From JAUCQB01 sp964586235 (GTDB lineage: Bacteria > Planctomycetota > Phycisphaerae > UBA1845 > PWPN01), in assembly GCA_964586235.1 (NCBI GenBank), contig CAZPIO010000001.1:62001-126000 (forward strand): a stretch of DNA of 64,000 bases. Reading direction: 5' to 3'. Below, in pieces: positions 44,624 through 53,085 of this stretch. Both the position numbers and the translations under genes were made by a program. Under the pieces are notes generated by a model. That model was given only the letters and a program-made list of their open reading frames with translations, ran no database searches and was not told the DNA's origin. Within the stretch, counting starts at the first letter, position 1, and every line of letters starts with the position of its first letter.

Positions 44624-46076
44624 TCAGGGTTACCGCTTTGTTGCGCGCGGAACCATGTCGCCTCACGATCGGTCCGACCACGGTCCTGCAGAAATGATCG
44701 ACCTGCTGCCGAGCCAGTCCCACGAAACGCCGGGCGTCAAGAGCGCTCTTGAAGTCGACGTTGACGAAAGCCGGGTCTTCCCGCAGGCGTTGGATCAGAT
44801 CGTTCTGGCGGCCGTGCATCTTGACCTCCATCGCGGCGTTCTGCGAGTGCCGGCGGATGATCTCGTGCAGTTCCTGCCGGTCACCGGCGGCTGCCCGCCC
44901 GGCCTTCGCACTGCGCCCGCCTGCGGTCGCGGCCATCAGGATCTCCTCGGTGGCCATGAAGGGCAGTTCAGCCTCCACATGTGCCTGGATGACCTTCGGG
45001 TAAACGACTAATCCACGCGACACATCGGTCACCAATCGCAGGATACCGTCGGTCGCCAGGAACCCCTCCGGCGTGGTCAAACGCTTGTTGGATGAGTCAT
45101 CGAGGGTTCGTTCGAACCATTGTTCCGCGGCCGTCTGGAACGGCGAGCCGAGGATCGAGATCACGTAGCGGGCCAGGCCGGTCATGCGTTCGCATCGCAT
45201 CGGGTTGCGCTTGTAGGCCATGGCGGATGAGCCGACCTGCGATTTCTCAAAGGGCTCCTCGATCTCCTTCATCCCCGCCAGCAGCCGGATATCGTTGGCG
45301 AACTTGTGAGCGCTCGCCGCGATACCGGCGAGCGCCGCCGCCACCTGAGCGTCGATCTTTCGCGAATAAGTCTGGCCGGTAACCGGCTCGACCGCCTTGA
45401 AGCCCAGTTTGCGGGTGACCATGCGTTCGAGACGGGCCACTTTCGCGGCCTTGCCGTCGAAGAGCGACAGGAAACTCGCCTGCGTGCCGGTCGCCCCGCG
45501 AATCCCGCGGAACCGCAGCCCGGCGATTCGATTTTCCATTTCCTCGAAATCCCGCACGAACTCGTAGGCCCACAGGCACGCCCGGCGGCCGACGGTGGTG
45601 AGCTGCGCGGGCTGGCAGTGCGTAAAGCCCAGGCAGGGCAGGTCGCGCCACTTGCGAGCGAACTGGCCGAGGGCGTCCACGACGTTGACCAGCCAGTCGC
45701 GGATCAGCACCATCGCGTCACGCATGATGATTAGGTCGGCGTTGTCCACGACGTCCATGCTGGTCATCCCGAGGTGCAGGATGCCCCGGGCCTTCGGCGC
45801 GACGTCGCCCCAGGCGTGCAGGTGGGCCATGACGTCGTGGCGGAGTCGCTTCTCGTGCCTGGCCGCCCCGTCCCAGTCGATGTCCTCCATTGTCCGACGC
45901 AGGTCGTCGAGTTGTTGCTTGGAGATGGGCAGGCCGAGTTCCGCCTGGGCCTCGGCCACCGTCAGCCAGATCCGCCGCCAGGTGAGGATCCGTTGGCGCG
46001 GGCTGAACAGCCGGCACATCTCCGGCGAGGCGTTGCGTGAAACCAGCGGGTTCTCGTAAGTGTCCTTGTCGTTCAT
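44616..46076 (-). CDS. purB: Adenylosuccinate lyase
   Basis: 486 residues. It removes fumarate from SAICAR and from adenylosuccinate in purine synthesis. The superfamily signature GSSAMAYKRNPMRCER is exact (flexible loop with catalytic Ser). LHLGMTSMDVVDNADL and CLGFTHCQPAQLTTVGRRAC supply the other two conserved regions, with the general acid His in FTHCQPAQ. Length fits the longer bacterial/eukaryotic-like class. The P-loop kinase overlaps its end and is coupled. The gene is not near other pur genes in this window. Confidence 0.95.
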   Translation of the reverse strand: MNDKDTYENPLVSRNASPEMCRLFSPRQRILTWRRIWLTVAEAQAELGLPISKQQLDDLRRTMEDIDWDGAARHEKRLRHDVMAHLHAWGDVAPKARGILHLGMTSMDVVDNADLIIMRDAMVLIRDWLVNVVDALGQFARKWRDLPCLGFTHCQPAQLTTVGRRACLWAYEFVRDFEEMENRIAGLRFRGIRGATGTQASFLSLFDGKAAKVARLERMVTRKLGFKAVEPVTGQTYSRKIDAQVAAALAGIAASAHKFANDIRLLAGMKEIEEPFEKSQVGSSAMAYKRNPMRCERMTGLARYVISILGSPFQTAAEQWFERTLDDSSNKRLTTPEGFLATDGILRLVTDVSRGLVVYPKVIQAHVEAELPFMATEEILMAATAGGRSAKAGRAAAGDRQELHEIIRRHSQNAAMEVKMHGRQNDLIQRLREDPAFVNVDFKSALDARRFVGLARQQVDHFCRTVVGPIVRRHGSARNKAVTLNV

Positions 46077-46376
46077 GGGTAATTCTTTCGATTGCGTTGC
46101 CTGTCCTTGTCAGCGGATTGGCGATTCAGTGAAAATCGCGCGACGAGAGTGTAGTCCAGGCCGGGTCTGCCCGTCAAAGCCGCAGAAAGGTACGCCTCAG
46201 CGGAAGGTTTTCCGAGGGTGGCATGGCCAAGTCCCGGCCTGCCGGGGCGCCGCCATGTCTTGGGACAGGACTATTCCCGCCAAGGACACGGCTGCGCAAT
46301 TACTATCGAGGAACTGATTGCGCGTCCCGGCGTGGATCAGCGGTCCCGCAACCGGTGGCAGAGACGCCGAGCATAC
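46077..46376. other. 300-base intergenic stretch
   Basis: It holds a GGTGGCATGGCCAAG element (46216-46257) and otherwise no recognised signal. It separates purB from the amidase. Confidence 0.5.
46216..46257. repeat. GGTGGCATGGCCAAG element, copy 1
   Basis: Begins GGGTGGCATGGCCAAG, has a CCCGGC/GCCGGG hairpin, and ends GCGCCGCCATG, so its ends are also complementary. Copies recur at 49709 and 55948. Confidence 0.8.
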
Positions 46377-49300
46377 TCACTCGTTCGCGCATGTCGGATC
46401 GCCCGGCACGTCCGGGCCGCTCATGCACCCGGCAAAGAGGGCGAAGTCATTCACGTCGACGTCACTGTCTGCGTCGAAGAGTGCTTTCTCGCACGCCGGG
46501 TCGTCCTGCGCCACGGTGTTGCCGGAATAGCATGCCTGGAACGCGCCGAAATCGGCCTGGTCCACGTCCTGATCGCCGTCGAAGTCGCCCGGAATCAGCG
46601 GTGGCCCGATGAGCGTGAGGGCGGCCTCGCTCGAGGTTGCCGAGCCGCATCCTCCGGTCACCGCGCACCGGTAGTTGGCTGCGTCGCTGGCGTCGCAGTT
46701 CGAGACGGTCAACGTAGCTGTGGTTACGCCCGAATAGTGACCGCCGTCAATCAGGGCCACGCCGTTCTTCTGCCAGAGATATGACAACACCCCATCGCCC
46801 GTGGCGGCGACGGTGAAAACGGCCGTTCCGGCCGGCGGCACTTCCTGCGGTTGCGGATGCTGGGTGACCGACGTGGCCGTCCTGACGGTCAGAGCCGCCG
46901 AATTCGAGGTGACGCTGCCCCCGCCGTTGCCCACGATGCAGCGGTAGTTGCCCGCGTCGCCGCTGTCGATACCGGTAATCGTCAGGGTTGCCGTCGTGAC
47001 GCCTGAAAAGTGCCCGCCGTTGCTCAGGTCCGTGCTGTTCCGCTGCCACTGGTAGGTCAGCGTCCCAAGCCCGCTCGCGTTCACGGTCATCGTGGCCGTC
47101 TCGCCAGGGCAAACGGTCTTCGGCTGCGGGTGTTGCGTGATCGTCGGTGGTAGCGACACTCCGCGGTACTCCCACTTGACCGCATCGGCGTACATGCTTC
47201 CGCTGGTGTCGATGCTCGTGTTATTGACGTCCACGCTGCCGCTGCTGGTACCGGCGCTGAACTGGTAGGTTCCCAGGGACAGCCATACGTTCGCCGTCGC
47301 AGTCTGGTCGACATTGACGTTGGTGGTGCCGCCGGCGTGCGTGACTATGTGCTGAATCGGTGTGCGGCGATTCGAGCCCGCTCCCCACGTTGCGAACACC
47401 TCGTAGGCCCCGTCGGCCGGAAGGTCGGCACTGAATATCGCGTGCTTCTCGCCCGCAAGCGAGCGATACGTGCTGCCGTAACGTGATCCGATGCCGCCGG
47501 TGCTCCCCGCGGCCGTGCTCTTGGCGCCGCTGTCGGCCCACACGCCCGTCTCGGCGTATTTACCATGATTCTGCCCGTTCGGGCGGCTCTCGACAATGAA
47601 AACGTTGGGCGTCACCGTCAGTGAAGCGGGGTTTGATGACACACTGCCGTGCGAGTTGGTGACCACACACTGGTAACTGCCCTGGTCCGCGGTGGTGGCC
47701 CCGGCGATCTGGAGCGACGCGGCCATCGCCCCCGAAATCCTCCCGCCGTTGGTCACGTCAACCCCGTCTTTCCTCCATTGATACGACATCGGCTGTTGTC
47801 CGCTGGCCTCGACCGAGAACACCACCGTCGCACCTTCCGATACCGTCTGGCTGGCAGGGTGCTGAGTGATAAACGGCATATCGGGCACGTTGCCCACCGT
47901 GATCTGCTCGCTGTGGGTGACGCCGAACCACGTGAACCCGTCGCGGACCATGCGCCAGTCGGTCGTGTATGTGCCCTCGATGGTCGGGGCGGTCAGGTTG
48001 AAGGTGAATGTGTAGGTCTGGCCGGGGTTCACTTCTCCGGAGATGGCCACGCGGGTCTGCGAGGTAAACGGATCGCTGTCGCCGACCGCCCCGAGGCGGA
48101 TGGCCTTTGCCTCCGTCCAGAGAACGCCGCGGTTGCGGAGCGTAATACTCACGCTGTAAACCTGACCCGGCTGCATGACCGAGGGAATCGTGTCGCTGAC
48201 GTACTCGTCCGAGTAGAAACCGTAGGTCGGCGTGACGCCGAAATAATCGCAGATCCCCTTGTAGGCCCCCCACATGGTCGCCGAGCGGAAGAAGTTGTCC
48301 CGCAGATACAGACCGTCCCGATCGCACGAATCATGAAAGGCCAGCTCGATCAGCACCGCCGCGCGATTCGGGATGCGCGTTTCCGCAAAATCACCATCGG
48401 CATCGAGTGCTCCCCGGTCTCGCCAGGTCGAATCGACATACTTTGTGCGGATCACATCTACGATCGAGCTGTTGATGTCCTGGGCGAGCGCCTGGCTGAT
48501 AGCGCCCCAGGTGGCGTGCTCGGTGCTGTTGTCGTAGTAGGTGCAGGTACCGTTCGGGCATGTGCTGCCGTAGCAGTTGCCCGACAGGCCGTTGGTGTGC
48601 ATCGCGACGTGGATGTCGGTGTTGTCATAGTCCGACGCCACCGGACGGGAGCGGATGGTGTCGGAATCCTCGTCGTCGCCGGAACCCAGATTGCAGTCTC
48701 CGCTGCTGCTGGCGTAGACCCAGCAGGGATAACCGATCTGTTTGAGCCAGTACGAGCCCGACATGTACCACCACGGATTGCCGGTGCTGTGGTTGCCGTA
48801 ATTCTTGTCCAGACACCGATAGAGCTTCGTCGTGGCCCCGTCCTGAAGCAGGTATGTGTTCAGGTAGATGGTCAGATCGACGTTGTGATGGTCCTCGCGG
48901 CTCAGCGGCGCACAGTAAACCGGGCGATCGTACAGCCAGCCGGTGCCGCCCCACCTCAGCCCATGTCCCGGCGAGAGCGAGATTCTGCGGCCGGACAGGG
49001 CGGTGCCGGCCGCGATTTGCGGCTCCGGCGGCGGACCCGCGATGATCACCTCCGGACCGGGCTGCACCGGGGCTGATTCCGGCAAAAAATCCGACAAACG
49101 CACCCTGCCGGTGGTCAGCCTCACCGAGCCGTCCAGGCCACGTGTCCAGAGAGTTGCCCTGACCTGCTCGAAAATGGCTTCCAGGCGGGCGTCGTCCATC
49201 CCCAGGGCCAGAACGCCATCCGAGAAGTCGACCGCCACAAGCGCGTCGTCGACCTCGACGGAGACAAGCGTGGTTCCGGCGGGTATCGCGGAAAAGATCC

Positions 49301-49508
49301 CGGCGGCCTGCTCCTCCGCTGTCGGACCGTCGATCAGGGCCGCCAGGACCGCGTTCAGACCGTCGACGCCGCCCGGCATCGGCCGCTGCACCGTTCTCAG
49401 CCCGTCGACGTCGCGGAAGAAGACGTTGACAACCTCGGAGTCCTCTGCCGTCGCTGGCGTACCCAGTGCCGTTGCGACCAGAGCCGCCAGAACCGCTCCT
49501 CTCCTCAT
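46377..49508 (-). CDS. Multidomain N-acetylmuramoyl-L-alanine amidase with Ig domains and dockerin-like tail
   Basis: 1043 residues from ATG 49508 (GTG 49511 adjacent; GGGAGG site). A signal peptide leads to a GerMN-like domain (about 25-120: VFFRDVDGLRTV, VDGLNAVLAALIDGPT). Amidase_3 follows (about 170-430) with SPGHG, AMHTNG and IELAFHD as zinc and catalytic residues. Then come an Ig-like domain (QHPASQTVSEGATVVFSVEA), a golvesin/xanthan-lyase-type domain (AETGVWADSGAKST), two more Ig domains (QHPQPKTVCPGETATMTVNA and a similar one). The tail has two calcium-loop-like units (DFDGDQDVDQADFGAF and DADSDVDVNDFAL). It should cleave peptidoglycan stem peptides and be anchored or sorted by its tail. 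Confidence 0.88.
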   Translation of the reverse strand: MRRGAVLAALVATALGTPATAEDSEVVNVFFRDVDGLRTVQRPMPGGVDGLNAVLAALIDGPTAEEQAAGIFSAIPAGTTLVSVEVDDALVAVDFSDGVLALGMDDARLEAIFEQVRATLWTRGLDGSVRLTTGRVRLSDFLPESAPVQPGPEVIIAGPPPEPQIAAGTALSGRRISLSPGHGLRWGGTGWLYDRPVYCAPLSREDHHNVDLTIYLNTYLLQDGATTKLYRCLDKNYGNHSTGNPWWYMSGSYWLKQIGYPCWVYASSSGDCNLGSGDDEDSDTIRSRPVASDYDNTDIHVAMHTNGLSGNCYGSTCPNGTCTYYDNSTEHATWGAISQALAQDINSSIVDVIRTKYVDSTWRDRGALDADGDFAETRIPNRAAVLIELAFHDSCDRDGLYLRDNFFRSATMWGAYKGICDYFGVTPTYGFYSDEYVSDTIPSVMQPGQVYSVSITLRNRGVLWTEAKAIRLGAVGDSDPFTSQTRVAISGEVNPGQTYTFTFNLTAPTIEGTYTTDWRMVRDGFTWFGVTHSEQITVGNVPDMPFITQHPASQTVSEGATVVFSVEASGQQPMSYQWRKDGVDVTNGGRISGAMAASLQIAGATTADQGSYQCVVTNSHGSVSSNPASLTVTPNVFIVESRPNGQNHGKYAETGVWADSGAKSTAAGSTGGIGSRYGSTYRSLAGEKHAIFSADLPADGAYEVFATWGAGSNRRTPIQHIVTHAGGTTNVNVDQTATANVWLSLGTYQFSAGTSSGSVDVNNTSIDTSGSMYADAVKWEYRGVSLPPTITQHPQPKTVCPGETATMTVNASGLGTLTYQWQRNSTDLSNGGHFSGVTTATLTITGIDSGDAGNYRCIVGNGGGSVTSNSAALTVRTATSVTQHPQPQEVPPAGTAVFTVAATGDGVLSYLWQKNGVALIDGGHYSGVTTATLTVSNCDASDAANYRCAVTGGCGSATSSEAALTLIGPPLIPGDFDGDQDVDQADFGAFQACYSGNTVAQDDPACEKALFDADSDVDVNDFALFAGCMSGPDVPGDPTCANE

Positions 49509-49708
49509 CACTGACCTCCCACCTTGCGGGTGTATCCCGCTGAGCTGTCAAGGCATGCGTTGAAATGTCGAAGACCGCTCCTTCAGCCCCCCGACCGTCG
49601 CGAGAACGGTCTGTCCTCCTTGATCTGATCAGTCCAGTCTATCGTTTCTCAGGCCCTCCTGCCAGAAGAAAACTGGGCAGACCGGCACCCAGGGGTGTAT
49701 CCCCGAAA

Positions 49709-49750
49709 GGGTGGCATAGCCAAGCCCCGCCTTGCCGGGGCGCGTGACAT
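49709..49750. repeat. GGTGGCATGGCCAAG element, copy 2
   Basis: Reads GGGTGGCATAGCCAAGCCCC, then GCCTTGCCGGGGCGCGTGAC. It diverges from the other copies at its right end. Confidence 0.7.
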
Positions 49751-49950
49751 ATTCGGCGGGGAGACACTATGGTTCTTTCAGAATCGCGACCGTGAGGGAG
49801 CGGCCCCCCTGTGACGTGACCGCTCTGCGGTCTGGCCCACTCGCTTGCGGTCGCCACGTCGACCAGGCTCGGGGTTTCGAAAGAGCCGCCTGTAGTGTAG
49901 GCACCGGGCAGAAAGGGCTCCCATCCGTGGTCCCAGTCATGCGAACGCGA

Positions 49951-50128
49951 TCACCGCTTCTTGAGCGTCAGCCCGATGTCCGACCCGCCCAGGCTGACAA
50001 AGAGGGTCTCGAGGTTGGGGTCGGTGGTAATCGCCTTGACGTAACGCGGGTCGGCCTGGCGAGCGCTCATGTTATGGGCCACGACCAGGCCGCCGGGGCG
50101 AACCAGCGGCAACAGCTTGTTGAGCCGC
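49951..50128 (-). pseudogene. 3' relic of an O-methyltransferase gene
   Basis: On the minus strand the frame ending at TGA 49951-49953 encodes RLNKLLPLVRPGGLVVAHNM, then ADPRYVKAITTDPNLETLF and a final LTLKKR. This is the typical end of family 3 (caffeoyl-CoA type) O-methyltransferases, where a late strand GGL(I/V)VAHN and the LETLF helix occur. The first two thirds, with the SAM-binding motif, are missing; the frame is lost upstream of about 50128. There is no start codon in a sensible place. Confidence 0.7.
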
Positions 50129-50209
50129 CTTCTGCAAAGGGAGAACCGGTCAGGCTCAAGAGACCCCTTCCGATGGACGACACCTGACGCCCCTTCAGGC
50201 CACCGTCAC

Positions 50210-51967
50210 TCATCGCCAGAAGTCCAGCGAGCCCTCATCCATGTGTAGCGACGCCGGTGTCGGGTCGGTCTCCTCGAGCATGTACTCCCGCTGGTAGAGG
50301 GGGCCGGGACCATCCGCCCCGTAAAAAACACGAACCTGCTTCTTGTCAAAATCAGAGAAGCCCGTTTCAACCTTGTCTCCAACGTAGGCCATCCGAACGA
50401 CGGTATCACCTTTCCACGTCAAGCGATAGCGATACTGCCGGAAACCGGGGTTTCCGATGCTCACCTCTTCGTCGCGGACAGGTAAGGGATAGGTGACCTC
50501 CAGCTTCTCGCCCGCCTGACGCGGCCCGAGGTCCAGGTAGTTACCCGACACGACGGTCTTCGCTTCGCCGGTGCTGGAAGAGGCTTTGATCTCCTCCGGG
50601 TCAACGAATTCGGGAACACGGATGCGAACCTTGCACGACTCCTTCAGGTCGACGGTGAGCACGCCCTTGAACGGCTGGCGGCATCGGATCTCGGCCTGCG
50701 GGAGCAGCTTGTCGATGTGCAGGTGGACCGACAGGGTGCCGTTTTCAAACCGGGAGCAGTTTTTCCACACGATGAAAAATGCGTGCGTGCCCGATCCGCC
50801 GCAGCAATTCTGAAAGGCCCGGTCCTTGCCCCGCAACTCGGGCCCGCCCCAATGCAGTTCCTCGCGAGCGGCCAGGATGTGCGTGGGCGAGGTCCAGCCC
50901 GCGTACCCGCCCACCATCCGCGCCCCCACGTCCCGCCAGGTGAACTGTGCCGTATCCGGCTTGTCTCCCGGCCTCAGCCATGAGACATCGCGAACCTGGC
51001 TCTCGACCAACTGGTTCCGGACCATCCGCTCGACGTCGCCCCAGTACTCGGGATGCCCGTTGTTCGCCAGCGTCACCGCCAGTCCCAGGAAGTCCATCAG
51101 GGCGCACGTCTCGCATGACACGACGTCGCCTTTTCGCCCGATGACCTCGGGCAGGAAGCCGAAACGCGTCCCCTCGGAGCGCACGTAACGGTAGATGGCG
51201 TCGACGCGGCTGTAGATCACCGGATCCTTTGCATAGAGTGCGTAGTCGGCGGCCCCGACCAGCGTTCTCAGGTTGCCGTGCATGTGCCCGCCGTGGCGAA
51301 AAGTGTTGTCGGGGCTGAACAGAGAACTCTCATCGAACACGTTTTTCACGAGTTTTCCCGCTTGTTCGAGTGCGGGCCGGTAACCCGCCTGGCGGACGAA
51401 GGTCATGAGGCTCTTGATCATGAACCCGCACAGCCAGTGGTTCGGCTGGTAGACGCTCGGCAGGTGATCGATCATCTTGCAGATCGCATCGCGAAGAGCG
51501 GGGTCCTTGTTGTCCGCGTAGGCGGTCAGCAGGGCATAGAGGGTGAGACACTGATCGCCGAGGTCGGCCACCGGTTCGGAGAACGACGTCTTGGGACGTT
51601 TCAGCAACCCGGTCTCGGGATCCAGGCATGAGAGCACCTTCTTGTACCAGAGTTTCTCGTTGCGGGTTTCACGGCCGGTCATGTGCCGGGCCATGATGGC
51701 CGCCTGCAATTGCCGGCTCATCACGTCGCCGAAGTCCGGCCAGTCGTGAGCCGCCTCTGCCGGGTCGGTCCAGAAGATGTTGAAATACGGCAAACCGTCC
51801 CGGTCCGCCATGTTGTCCAGGTAGTTGTAGGATCTGAGAACATAGGTTTCGAGGGCGAAGGTCTGGTGGGCTGGCTCCGCCACCGGTCTTGAATCCTCGG
51901 CAGGAGCGGCTGCGGCCGCTCTCAGTGTAGCTGCGAGCACTGCTGCGAGAGCGGATGTACATTTCAT
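50210..51967 (-). CDS. GH127/DUF1680-type glycoside hydrolase, exported
   Basis: 585 residues from ATG 51967; a signal peptide (CTSALAAVLAATLRAAAAAP) follows. The alpha/alpha barrel of the GH127 family is supported by the zinc-site motifs CETCALMDFL (Glu and Cys) and FQNCCGGSGTHAF (two Cys), matching the Glu/three-Cys site seen in beta-L-arabinofuranosidases. The C-terminal part is beta-rich. The enzyme probably removes L-arabinofuranose or a similar sugar from plant or algal glycans outside the cytoplasm. Sequence alone does not settle the substrate, and the family also contains other activities. Confidence 0.8.
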   Translation of the reverse strand: MKCTSALAAVLAATLRAAAAAPAEDSRPVAEPAHQTFALETYVLRSYNYLDNMADRDGLPYFNIFWTDPAEAAHDWPDFGDVMSRQLQAAIMARHMTGRETRNEKLWYKKVLSCLDPETGLLKRPKTSFSEPVADLGDQCLTLYALLTAYADNKDPALRDAICKMIDHLPSVYQPNHWLCGFMIKSLMTFVRQAGYRPALEQAGKLVKNVFDESSLFSPDNTFRHGGHMHGNLRTLVGAADYALYAKDPVIYSRVDAIYRYVRSEGTRFGFLPEVIGRKGDVVSCETCALMDFLGLAVTLANNGHPEYWGDVERMVRNQLVESQVRDVSWLRPGDKPDTAQFTWRDVGARMVGGYAGWTSPTHILAAREELHWGGPELRGKDRAFQNCCGGSGTHAFFIVWKNCSRFENGTLSVHLHIDKLLPQAEIRCRQPFKGVLTVDLKESCKVRIRVPEFVDPEEIKASSSTGEAKTVVSGNYLDLGPRQAGEKLEVTYPLPVRDEEVSIGNPGFRQYRYRLTWKGDTVVRMAYVGDKVETGFSDFDKKQVRVFYGADGPGPLYQREYMLEETDPTPASLHMDEGSLDFWR

Positions 51968-52346
51968 GACTTTCACCCCTGGTTTCACGGTGTGCATGCC
52001 TTGCTGTGACGAAGGCTATCCGCCCGCAGGTTGCCAGGCAACCGGCTCCGGGAAGGTCAAACGTGATCCGGAGGTTGCTTCGTGGCGAACTGGACTGCGA
52101 GAAGGCTTCGCGCGCCCGGCGCAACCGTTGTGGCGGGGGCATGCCTGGCTGCTGCCTTCGGCTCTGGGCGTTGTGCGATCTGTCCTGTCCGATCATAATC
52201 GCCGAACGGCATTCTGAGGCACGCTCGGCGCGACACCGGTCGAGCAGCACAGACCGCAAGCGGGCAAAAAGCAGAGGCATCGGTTCCGGCCTTGACGTAG
52301 AATACTCGAAGCACGTGCAGCAACCCGAACTACGGAGGACTGGTCC
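51968..52346. other. Divergent intergenic region, nothing recognised
   Basis: It lies between the glycosidase (minus) and a hypothetical gene (plus). I find no clear promoter or repeat. Confidence 0.4.
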
Positions 52347-52991
52347 GTGGACCTCATCAAGGTAGACGACTTCCTGGAATGGGCTCGCCAACAAGGCGTC
52401 GGGCTGGACACCAGATATGCTCCCCCTCAGTGCCTGATCTTCACTCACGGGAGGGGGGACAGCCGGTTCTGGGGCACGGGCAAGACACCCCGTGAAAGAC
52501 TGTACACCATCGCCAGTCTGATGCAGGCCTTGGATCCCTGGGAGAGAGCCTGGGTCTGGAAGAGAGATCCGGTATGGTCGTTTCTCCTGGAAGATGATCT
52601 GCAGGAGTCCAGATACGTCTGGTCAATTCAGCACGTATGGGCGAGTATTGTTCACGGCCTGGGCATCCCACAGGACTTCGAGGGTGCCATCCGTTTCGGC
52701 TGGACCGAGTTCCATGCCCTGGCGACCCTGTTGTTTACGCAGGTACTTTTCGCCGGGAACGTGACGGACGATCTGTTCGTTGTCCCCGACCACGCCCGGC
52801 AGATCATCATGATCAGCCACCACGACGTTGTTCATGTTGACTTCGCCGACGAATCGCGCGTCGCCAGCTTTGTGGATGACCTTGCAAAAAACGACGTTCG
52901 ACTCCCGGACCATCCTCCGGATTGGACCTTCAAGATCCCGCACTGGATGAAGAAGCAGGAATCGCCTGTTACGAATGAAGGGTGTTCTTGA
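52347..52991 (+). CDS. Hypothetical protein of 214 residues
   Basis: GTG 52347 has a GGAGG site 8 bases upstream, which supports translation. No signal peptide or TM helix is seen; it looks like a soluble globular alpha/beta protein (LIKVDDFLEWARQQGVGLDT, FHALATLLFTQVLFAGN, HHDVVHVDFADESRV). I do not recognise a family. It ends at a terminator that overlaps the last codons of alaS. The gene is alone on the plus strand. Confidence 0.6.
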   Translation: MDLIKVDDFLEWARQQGVGLDTRYAPPQCLIFTHGRGDSRFWGTGKTPRERLYTIASLMQALDPWERAWVWKRDPVWSFLLEDDLQESRYVWSIQHVWASIVHGLGIPQDFEGAIRFGWTEFHALATLLFTQVLFAGNVTDDLFVVPDHARQIIMISHHDVVHVDFADESRVASFVDDLAKNDVRLPDHPPDWTFKIPHWMKKQESPVTNEGCS

Positions 52992-53053
52992 CCAATCGCT
53001 TTCGCTCTCAGACGCTTCTGACCTTGAGGTCGGCTTTCCTCAAGATCGGGGAT

Positions 53054-53085
53054 GAAGCCGGCGTTTTTCACGCCAGCTTCTTTTT
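53054..53085 (+). terminator. Terminator overlapping the 3' end of alaS
   Basis: GAAGCCGGCG pairs with CGCCAGCTTC (one mismatch) and TTTTT follows. The same bases, read on the other strand, encode the final KKKLA and stop of alaS. Confidence 0.75.

Larger units (their letters stand above)
49509..50209. other. 701-base intergenic region with a gene relic
   Basis: It holds one GGTGGCATGGCCAAG element, a GCGACCGTGAGGGAGCGGCC motif (49788-49807) and an O-methyltransferase relic; no intact gene is seen. Confidence 0.6.

Noticed and set aside
46377..46600. Considered as a true cellulosomal dockerin
   Set aside because: No cohesin protein or cellulosome gene is present; the tail fits the dockerin-like repeats common in planctomycete secreted proteins.
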